NCBI GenBank assembly: GCA_964446485.1
Contig: CAYUOU010000097.1
Location: 1 to 14,335 of the forward strand
Direction: 5' to 3'
Length of the DNA stretch: 14,335 nucleotides
From: JBDRRP01 sp964446485
GTDB lineage: Bacteria; Desulfobacterota; Desulfobacteria; Desulfobacterales; JBDRRP01
Positions 1 through 4,976 of the stretch are shown piece by piece. The translations under genes were made by a program, and so were the position numbers. Below the pieces are notes generated by a model. The model had not been told where the DNA came from, did not search any database, and worked only from the letters and a program-made list of their open reading frames with translations. Every line of letters begins with the position of its first letter. Position 1 is the first letter of the stretch.

Positions 1-83
1 CGGAGGGAGTAGGATTCGAACCCACGGAGCTTTCGCTCAACGGTTTTCAAGACCGCCGCCTTAAACCACTCGGCCATCCCTCC
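1..83 (-). tRNA. tRNA-Ser (anticodon UGA)
   Basis: Read on the minus strand this is a complete class II tRNA. The 5' acceptor strand GGAGGGA (complement of 77-83) pairs with TCCCTCC near the 3' end (complement of 2-8), leaving a G discriminator base. The anticodon loop CTTGAAA sits on a 5-bp stem, giving anticodon UGA, which reads UCA serine codons. A variable-arm hairpin with GAAA in its loop and the T-loop GGTTCGAATCC follow. CCA is not encoded. The anticodon is UGA and not UCA, so this is not selC. Confidence 0.96.
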
Positions 84-98
84 ATTGCTGAATCTGGC

Positions 99-127
99 CT
101 ACTACCATTAACCGGTTGCAGGGTCAA
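99..127 (-). promoter_or_regulatory. Putative sigma70 promoter of the tRNA-Ser gene
   Basis: On the minus strand a TTGACC -35 box (complement of 122-127) lies 17 nt from a TAGTAG hexamer (complement of 99-104), which is preceded by TGG like an extended -10. Transcription would start about 8 nt before the tRNA 5' end. The -35 and spacing are good but the -10 matches TATAAT at only three positions, so this is inference. Confidence 0.4.
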
Positions 128-336
128 CGATTTATCTCCCCGGCGACGGTGCGCCGCGCCGACTGATGACGCCAATCCTCAGGGTATCCGTGCGCGTCGG
201 TGTCGGCACCGGACGATGACAGTAAAGGACTTTTACAGCAACGATTTTGTCAGTTGACAGCCCCAGCGAATTGTGATTTCGGAAAACCCGCATTGCTCAG
301 CGCTTTTGTGATAACCACGGTTAAGGGAGTCCATCC

Positions 337-801
337 ATGAGACAGCGATACACGGTATTGAAGGCCCAGGAGGAGGATCGCATCCTTATCCGTGAAGAAG
401 GCGAATTGGATAAGGATCTGTTTTCAACACAATGCACCGTCAGTTTCGCTCAAGACGCCCTGCAGCAAGCGTTGGGCCGGGGGGTCTTTCCCGTCATCCA
501 ATTGATCCGCAGCAAAGATTTGTATCCGTCGCTGCCGGTGGCCGAGAAACTCGTCGAGGCAATCCGCCATTTTCTGGATGATGGCACACAGCCTGTCGAG
601 GTTGACATCAACGACACCGATTTCATCTCCAAGCGCGCCAAAGCGGTCCCCGTCGAAGTGGAAGAAGTCGATGAGGATGCCGGCGATCTCGAAGATCTTC
701 TCGAAGAGGACAGCGAAGATTTCGATGACGAATTTGCCCTGGACGACATCAATCCATCCGTTAAGATTGCCGATGAGGACAGTGTCGATGAAACTCCCTA
801 A
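337..801 (+). CDS. Small acidic protein of unknown function
   Basis: This encodes 154 residues with no family that I recognise. A good ribosome binding site (AAGGGAG, 323-329) lies 7 nt before the ATG, which fixes the start. Residues 1-95 look like a compact mixed alpha/beta region ending in a probable helix (VAEKLVEAIRHFLDDG). The last 50 residues are very rich in Asp and Glu and probably disordered. There is no signal peptide, membrane segment or cysteine cluster; a single Cys is seen near residue 33. It is followed by a 450-nt gap, so nothing ties it to the hydrogenase operon. An inverted repeat (GTGTCGA 782-788, TCGACAC 802-808) straddles the stop codon. No clear promoter was found: a TTGACA at 254-259 has no matching -10. 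The coding call rests on the RBS, the length and the biased composition. Confidence 0.75.
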   Translation: MRQRYTVLKAQEEDRILIREEGELDKDLFSTQCTVSFAQDALQQALGRGVFPVIQLIRSKDLYPSLPVAEKLVEAIRHFLDDGTQPVEVDINDTDFISKRAKAVPVEVEEVDEDAGDLEDLLEEDSEDFDDEFALDDINPSVKIADEDSVDETP

Positions 802-1030
802 TCGACACCGATCGGCAAGGTGCCCGGGACGCTGCGAGATGCCGCCGGAAAATCGTTGACCCCAGCGTCCCACCTAAGCGTCCTTCCCCCGCCGGTGACG
901 GCAAGATGGGTAACGGCGCTCAGAAGCCGCTTGCGGTCCAGTGAAATCGGGGGGTGGCGCGAAAACGCCGCCACTCTCAAGACTACCTCCCGAAAATCAG
1001 GATTTTCCGGTTTCAAGACTTCATAAACAC

Positions 1031-1050
1031 TAAAAAACATAAGTTTTTTA
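1031..1050. repeat. Perfect AT-rich inverted repeat upstream of hynB
   Basis: TAAAAAAC (1031-1038) and GTTTTTTA (1043-1050) are exact reverse complements around the 4-nt centre ATAA. The site is 204 nt before the hynB start and directly abuts TTGACT. It could be an operator for a dimeric regulator or a weak bidirectional terminator. The sequence alone does not decide. Confidence 0.45.
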
Positions 1051-1241
1051 TTGACTTAGGGGGACAATTGACCGTAGGAAGGCAGACGTGATTTAGCGGG
1101 TCGGACCCTTCTCCATGATGATGTCTAAATCGGAGGGCCGCCAGACGTAACAGCGCAAATCATCATCACCCGTGGGGGTCGATGATGCATTATCCACAGA
1201 TCCATTGATCCACCCAATCATCAGGTTCTTTTAATCGCATC

Positions 1242-1248
1242 AAGGAGG
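1242..1248 (+). promoter_or_regulatory. Ribosome binding site of hynB
   Basis: AAGGAGG lies 5 nt before the ATG at 1254. A GTG at 1248 in the same frame overlaps this site and would leave no room for ribosome binding, so the ATG at 1254 is preferred. Confidence 0.85.
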
Positions 1249-1253
1249 TGCTG

Positions 1254-2195
1254 ATGGAAAGGGAAAAAGCGTTTTACGAGAGGTTGGAGAGCAAAGGAGT
1301 CTCGCGGCGGGACTTCATGAAGTTTTGTACCGCCCTCACCGCGACCATGGGACTCTCCGCTGCCTACGTGCCCAAGGTGGCGGAAGTATTTGCTGCTCCG
1401 AAACAGCGTCCCCCGGTCGTCTGGCTTCATTTCGGTGAGTGCACCGGCTGCTCCGAGGGGCTCCTGCGGTCCATGTACCCGTGGATCGACGAGCTGGTGA
1501 TGGAGATCCTCTCCGTGGAATACCACGAGACCATCATGGCCGCGGCCGGCTACCAGGCCGAAGAAAACCTGCATCATGCCGTCGAGAAGTACGCCGGCAA
1601 GTTCATCTGTGTGGTGGAAGGCGCCATCGCCACCAAGTACAACGGCGGCTACGGCAAGGTCGCCGGCAAGAGTTTTCTGGAGATTGCCAAGGAGGTGATT
1701 CCGAAGGCGGCCGCCACCATCTGCATCGGAAGCTGCTCCGCTTTCGGCGGTGTTCCCGCTGCCGCGCCCAATCCGGGCGGCTACATGGGTGTCACCGATG
1801 CCATCGGGGTGAAGACCCTGAACATCCCCGGCTGCCCGCCCAACCCGATCAATCTCGTCGGCACGGTGGTCAACTACCTGCTGCTGGGCAAACTGCCGGC
1901 CCTGGATGATCTCGGCCGTCCGCTCTTTGCTTTCGGCAAAACGATTCATGACCAGTGCCCGCGTCGCTCGCACTTTGAAAACGACGAGTTTGTGGAGGAA
2001 TTCGGGTCCGAAGAAGCTGCCATGGGCTACTGTCTCTACAAGGTTGGCTGCCGCGGCCCCGAAACTTACAACAACTGCCCCGTCGCCAAATTCAACGACG
2101 GCACCAGTTGGCCGGTACAGGCCGGACACCCCTGCATCGGGTGCAGCGAACCGAAGTTCTGGGATACGATGACGCCGTTTTACGAAGAAATGTAG
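1254..2195 (+). CDS. hynB: Periplasmic [NiFe] hydrogenase, small subunit
   Basis: This is the 313-residue electron-transfer subunit, carrying electrons between the HynA active site and a periplasmic acceptor (cytochrome c3 in Desulfovibrio). A Tat signal is visible as S17-R18-R19-D20-F21-M22-K23, followed by a mild hydrophobic stretch and likely cleavage near VFAA (45-48). C63 and C66 (ECTGCSE), C161 (GSCSAFGG) and C194 (GCPPNP) are the expected proximal [4Fe-4S] ligands. The first motif is CTGC, without the supernumerary cysteine of O2-tolerant enzymes. Downstream, HDQC, GCRGP, NNCP and PCIGCSEP match the distal [4Fe-4S] and medial cluster ligands. The proline in SWPV is kept, so a [3Fe-4S] medial cluster is expected, unlike classical [NiFeSe] enzymes. 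There is no C-terminal membrane helix, so the enzyme should be soluble in the periplasm. hynA follows after 47 nt. Confidence 0.97.
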   Translation: MEREKAFYERLESKGVSRRDFMKFCTALTATMGLSAAYVPKVAEVFAAPKQRPPVVWLHFGECTGCSEGLLRSMYPWIDELVMEILSVEYHETIMAAAGYQAEENLHHAVEKYAGKFICVVEGAIATKYNGGYGKVAGKSFLEIAKEVIPKAAATICIGSCSAFGGVPAAAPNPGGYMGVTDAIGVKTLNIPGCPPNPINLVGTVVNYLLLGKLPALDDLGRPLFAFGKTIHDQCPRRSHFENDEFVEEFGSEEAAMGYCLYKVGCRGPETYNNCPVAKFNDGTSWPVQAGHPCIGCSEPKFWDTMTPFYEEM

Positions 2196-2230
2196 GCGGA
2201 ACCTTTTGAGCCAATCTTTTCATGAAGAAG

Positions 2231-2237
2231 AGAGGAG
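2231..2237 (+). promoter_or_regulatory. Ribosome binding site of hynA
   Basis: AGAGGAG ends 5 nt before the ATG at 2243. An in-frame ATG at 2222 has no such site and would place the Shine-Dalgarno inside the gene. The protein from 2243 begins MGQRIVIDPITRIEGH, matching the family N-terminus. Confidence 0.85.
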
Positions 2238-2242
2238 ATAGT

Positions 2243-3892
2243 ATGGGCCAGAGAATTGTAATTGATCCGATCACACGGATTGAAGGCCACCTTCGTATCG
2301 AAATCGAGGTGGCCGGCGGTAAGGTTGTCAATGCCTGGAGCTCCGGGCAAATGTTCCGGGGTATCGAAATGATCCTTCAGGGCAGGGACCCGCGGGATGC
2401 CCAGCATTTTGTCGGTCGTTCCTGCGGGGTCTGAACGTACATCCATTCTCTGTCCTCGGTGAGGGCAGTCGAAGATGCCGTTGGCGTTCAAATCCCCGAT
2501 AACGCACGGTTGATAAGAAACCTCATGCATGGCGCGCAGTACCAGCATGATCATATCGTTCATTTCTATCATCTCCACGCGCTGGACTGGGTGGACATCG
2601 TCAGCGCGTTAAGTGCAGACCCCAAGAAAACCGCCACGCTTTCTGACAACGTCAGCGAAGCCCCGTGGGGTGGTGCCAGCTACTTCAAACAGGTGCAGCA
2701 GCGCATCAAGACCTTTGTGGACAGCGGTCAGCTGGGCCCCTTTGAAAATGCCTACTGGGGTCATTCGGCTTACAAGCTGCCGCCAGAGGCCAACCTGATG
2801 GCCGCGGCACACTACATCGAAGCCTTGCGCCTGCAGGCCAAGGCCGCCCGCATGCACGCCATCTTCGGCGGCAAGAACCCCCACCCGCAGTTCCTGGTGA
2901 TTGGCGGTGTCTCCTGTGTGCGGGATCTCACCCCCGACCGTCTGGCGGAGTTTCTTTACATCACCAAGGAGACCCAGGACTTCGTCAAGAAGGTGTATAT
3001 CCCGGATCTGCTGGCCGTGGCCTCTTTTTACAAGGACTGGGGCGGCATCGGCGGGACCACCAACTTTCACGCCTGGGGCGATTTCCCCGAAACGGCCAAC
3101 GAGCCTGATAGCCTCTACATGCCGCGCGGCGTGGTCTACAACCGCGACATCGGCAATCCCCAGATGGCCAAGCAGGAAGACGTCACCGAAAGTGTGGCCC
3201 GTGCGTGGTACGACAAGAGCTCCCCGCTGCATCCCTACAAGGGGAAGACCGAGCCGTTGAAGGAGGACCCGAAGTACAACCCGAGCGCCGGCGACTACAC
3301 CTGGATGAAGGCGCCCCGTGCCAACGGCAAGGCCTGTGAGGTCGGCCCGCTGGCGCGCGTTCTGGTGGCTTACGCTAAGGGGCACAAAGAGGTCGCCCCC
3401 ATCGTCAACTCCGTGCTTAAAACCCTCGACGTACCCGCCACGGCGTTGTTCTCCACCCTGGGCCGCACGGCTGCCCGCGGTATCGAGACCGTCGCCGTCG
3501 GCGATCGCATCGAAGCATGGATGGGTGAGCTCATCGGCAACCTCAAGAACGGCAACACTGCAACCGTTGCTTCCTGGGAATTCCCGGAATACGGGGAGGG
3601 CGTCGGCCTCAACGACGTACCCCGCGGCTCGCTGGGTCACTGGTGCGTCGTCGAGGGCAACAAGATCAAAAACTACCAGTACGTGGTACCGTCTACCTGG
3701 AACCTTGGCCCCAGGGACGAAAAGGGCCAGTTGGGACCGGTCGAGGAGGCTCTCATCGGCACTCCCATTGCTGATCCCAAGCGGCCGCTGGAAGTCTTGC
3801 GGACCGTCCACTCCTTCGACCCCTGCATCGCCTGCGCGGTGCATGTGATCGATCCGGACTCCAACGAAGTCTACAAGATCAAGGCTCTCTAA
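2243..3892 (+). CDS. hynA: Periplasmic [NiFe] hydrogenase, large subunit, with predicted selenocysteine
   Basis: This is the catalytic subunit (H2 to 2H+ and 2e-), 549 residues when the in-frame TGA at 2432-2434 is read as residue 64. Without readthrough it would appear as two broken pieces. ITRIEGH (10-16) is the N-terminal motif. RSCGVUTYIH holds C61 and U64, where the family has CGVC. DPCIACAVH at the C-terminus holds C528 and C531, with H534 before the expected cleavage that removes 15 residues. The frame after the TGA is intact for about 1460 nt and carries family blocks such as HFYHLHALDWVD, IPDLLAVASFYKDWGGIGGT, GRTAARGIET, VVPSTWNLGPR and EALIGTPIADPKRP, matching group 1b HynA of Desulfovibrio. 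The enzyme has no Tat signal of its own and is co-exported with HynB. A nonsense mutation or a sequencing error is the alternative to Sec. The hairpin just downstream favours Sec. Confidence 0.93.
2432..2434 (+). other. In-frame TGA, predicted selenocysteine codon (Sec64 of HynA)
   Basis: The TGA falls exactly on the second cysteine of the N-terminal CxxC motif, with the conserved residues SCGV before and TYIHSL after in the same frame. By homology with D. gigas (Cys65, Cys68, Cys530, Cys533) this is the Cys68 position, which bridges Ni and Fe. TGA is used as a normal stop in the endopeptidase gene, hypF, hypD and the RND gene here, so the genetic code is not reassigned. A change from TGC or TGT to TGA is what Cys/Sec exchange would need. 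Confidence 0.75.
2446..2473 (+). promoter_or_regulatory. Predicted bacterial SECIS element
   Basis: CTGTCCTC (2450-2457) pairs with GAGGGCAG (2461-2468) over 8 bp, with one U-G wobble, closing a GGU triloop (2458-2460). An outer TTC/GAA helix (2446-2448 with 2471-2473) is possible across a small internal loop. The first loop G is 24 nt after the TGA. This fits the known bacterial SECIS pattern: a small apical loop with G in its first two bases, some 16-37 nt from the UGA, inside the coding sequence. The codons used here (TCT, AGG, GCA) are less common in this gene and build the stem. Confidence 0.72.
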
Positions 3893-3903
3893 CACCATCG
3901 AGG

Positions 3904-3939
3904 CATTCCGCCGCCCTTCGGGGCGGCGGAATGTTTTTT
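3904..3939 (+). terminator. Strong intrinsic terminator after hynA
   Basis: A perfect 13-bp stem (CATTCCGCCGCCC, 3904-3916, with its complement 3921-3933) closes a TTCG tetraloop and is followed directly by six T residues (3934-3939). It begins 11 nt after the hynA stop. It should separate the structural genes from the maturation genes, or reduce readthrough into them. Confidence 0.95.
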
Positions 3940-4035
3940 CGGCCTTCCACCACCCCCCACGCAGAGAGCCCGTTTTTCCCGGCGTCTGTCCTTGATACCA
4001 CGGCTTGAAAGCCCGGTGATTCGGTGTTACAGAAG

Positions 4036-4071
4036 CCGACTGCGCTGCTTTCGGCGGTGCGGAACAGTCGG
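4036..4071 (+). other. Possible RNA hairpin in the leader of the maturation genes
   Basis: CCGACTG (4036-4042) and CAGTCGG (4065-4071) are exact complements around a GC-rich loop that can form a short inner CGC/GCG helix. The 8-mer GAAGCCGA occurs at 4032-4039 and again at 4073-4080. The hairpin lies in the 250-nt gap (3940-4190) between the terminator and the endopeptidase gene, where a promoter is needed. TTGATA at 3992-3997 is a possible -35 without a good -10. I do not recognise a known riboswitch here. Confidence 0.25.
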
Positions 4072-4190
4072 GGAAGCCGATGGCGTTCAGCCCTCATGGC
4101 AGCGGGCCGAGCCCGCATGCATAAACCCGAACCCAACGGCCGAGCGATGGTGCTTCACCCACAAACCGCCCAGCATTGGAAATGTATGAC

Positions 4191-4724
4191 ATGACGGAAA
4201 CCAACACCCCCCTGATCATGATCCTGGGCATCGGAAACGTCCTCTTTACCGACGAGGGCTTCGGCGTGCACGTCATTAAAAAAATCGAAGACCAGTATAC
4301 CTTCCCGGAAAACGTCCGCGTGGTGGACGGCGGTGTACTGGGGGTTCATCTGCTGGGTGTCATGTCGGAAGCCGACCATCTCATTGTCGTCGACATTATT
4401 CGCAACAACGGGGTGCCGGGCAGCTTATACCGCATTGACGCCGAGGATGTACCCAATCGCATACGCGCTAAAAACTCCATTCACCAGATCGATTTTCTCG
4501 AAGCGCTCACGCTGTGTCAGGCCCTTGACAAGGTGCCTCAGACGGTCATTCTCGGCGTCGAACCCAAGGACATGGAAACCCTTGACGTGGATATGACGCC
4601 GGCGATCGCCGCTCAAGTAGACCCCATTATCGATCACGTGCTCAAGGAACTCGACCGCCTTGGTGTGACGTATACGAAAGGAAGCCACCCCTATGTGCCT
4701 CGCCATCCCTTCCAAAATTGTTGA
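4191..4724 (+). CDS. hyaD: Hydrogenase maturation endopeptidase (HyaD/HybD family)
   Basis: This 177-residue cytoplasmic protease checks nickel insertion and then removes the C-terminal tail of the large subunit, here probably the 15 residues after H534 of HynA. The N-terminus MILGIGNVLFTDEGFG carries the family motif. E22, D68 (LIVVD) and H98 (SIHQ) correspond to the three metal ligands known in E. coli HybD (Glu16, Asp62, His93). In-frame starts also exist at 4176 (TTG) and 4182 (ATG). The ATG at 4191 was chosen because a weak GGAA lies about 9 nt before it, but the RBS is poor and the ATG at 4182 is possible. The 3' end overlaps hypC by 32 nt, pointing to translational coupling. In Desulfovibrio the equivalent gene also sits beside hynBA, under other hyn names. 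Confidence 0.92.
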   Translation: MTETNTPLIMILGIGNVLFTDEGFGVHVIKKIEDQYTFPENVRVVDGGVLGVHLLGVMSEADHLIVVDIIRNNGVPGSLYRIDAEDVPNRIRAKNSIHQIDFLEALTLCQALDKVPQTVILGVEPKDMETLDVDMTPAIAAQVDPIIDHVLKELDRLGVTYTKGSHPYVPRHPFQNC

Positions 4725-4953
4725 TATCAACGAACACGGCATTGCCACCATCGATGTGGATGGGGTTCAGCGCACTGCCAGCCTGTTGCTGCTGGAGGAT
4801 GCCATTGTGGGCGACTATGTCATCGTTCATGCAGGATTCGCCATCTCCAAGGTCGACGAGGCGGCTGCCATGGAGTCGTTGCGCTACCTCAAGGAGGCGG
4901 CGGCGGCGGCGGCGGTGGATGGTCTGAACTCACCGCGCGAAACGGATGAATAG
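4693..4953 (+). CDS. hypC: Hydrogenase maturation chaperone HypC
   Basis: HypC holds the Fe(CN)2CO unit with HypD and escorts it to the HynA precursor. The 86-residue protein begins MCLAIP; Cys2, exposed after Met removal, is the essential residue, and VHAGFA (H46) is the second family motif. An upstream AAAGGAAG lies inside the endopeptidase gene, whose last 32 nt overlap this one. The length is typical to slightly long. The C-terminal part holds six alanines in a row, coded by a pure GCG run, followed by a short acidic tail; this part is outside the conserved core. Confidence 0.96.
   Translation: MCLAIPSKIVDINEHGIATIDVDGVQRTASLLLLEDAIVGDYVIVHAGFAISKVDEAAAMESLRYLKEAAAAAAVDGLNSPRETDE
4896..4915 (+). 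repeat. GGC trinucleotide microsatellite inside hypC
   Basis: The tract is six GGC units plus GG, read in frame as six GCG alanine codons. Because the unit is 3 nt, slippage would change the alanine number without shifting the frame. Confidence 0.9.
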
Positions 4954-4976
4954 CCCCAGAATGGAGTTATTTCTGG

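Larger units (their letters stand above)
802..1253. other. Long non-coding leader upstream of hynB
   Basis: I see no convincing gene in these 450 bases. They hold several short palindromes: a hairpin at 954-974 (GTGGCG with CGCCAC, one bulged C, AAAA loop), a hairpin at 992-1007 (GAAAAT with ATTTTC, loop CAGG), and a perfect AT-rich inverted repeat at 1031-1050. TTGACT (1051-1056) and TTGACC (1068-1073) could be -35 boxes, but neither has a good -10 at 16-18 nt. No sigma54-type GG/GC pair was found. The hynBA promoter probably lies here, but I cannot place it. Confidence 0.5.

Noticed and set aside
1..83. selC (tRNA-Sec) near the selenoprotein gene
   Set aside because: The anticodon is UGA and not UCA, and the acceptor and variable arms fit an ordinary tRNA-Ser.
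798..1040. Short frames on both strands in the gap 798-1040
   Set aside because: No RBS, no family resemblance and low-complexity composition; the two overlap each other on opposite strands.
1221..2129. 302-codon minus-strand frame opposite hynB
   Set aside because: It lies antisense to a certain gene, has no recognisable domain, and is explained by codon bias in GC-rich DNA. The same applies to the long minus-strand frames at 2609-3898, 5712-6590, 8960-9760 and 13288-14307.
2222..2434. A separate 70-residue gene ending at TGA 2434, with hynA starting later at 2459
   Set aside because: The two pieces are the contiguous N- and C-terminal parts of one hydrogenase large subunit in the same frame. 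A start at 2459 would lose both conserved N-terminal motifs.
2432..2434. hynA as a simple pseudogene, or TGA reassigned as a sense codon
   Set aside because: There is a single TGA, exactly at a cysteine position, followed by a SECIS-like hairpin and an undamaged frame. TGA is a genuine stop for the endopeptidase gene, hypF, hypD and the RND gene. A sequencing error cannot be fully excluded.
2243..3892. Classical [NiFeSe] hydrogenase (HysA type)
   Set aside because: The C-terminal motif is DPCIAC with normal cysteines and the HynB medial-cluster proline is retained; the overall sequence matches HynBA.
4021..4176. Cobalamin or other known riboswitch before the endopeptidase gene
   Set aside because: No B12 box or other conserved riboswitch core was seen. 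Only a generic hairpin and a short direct repeat are present.
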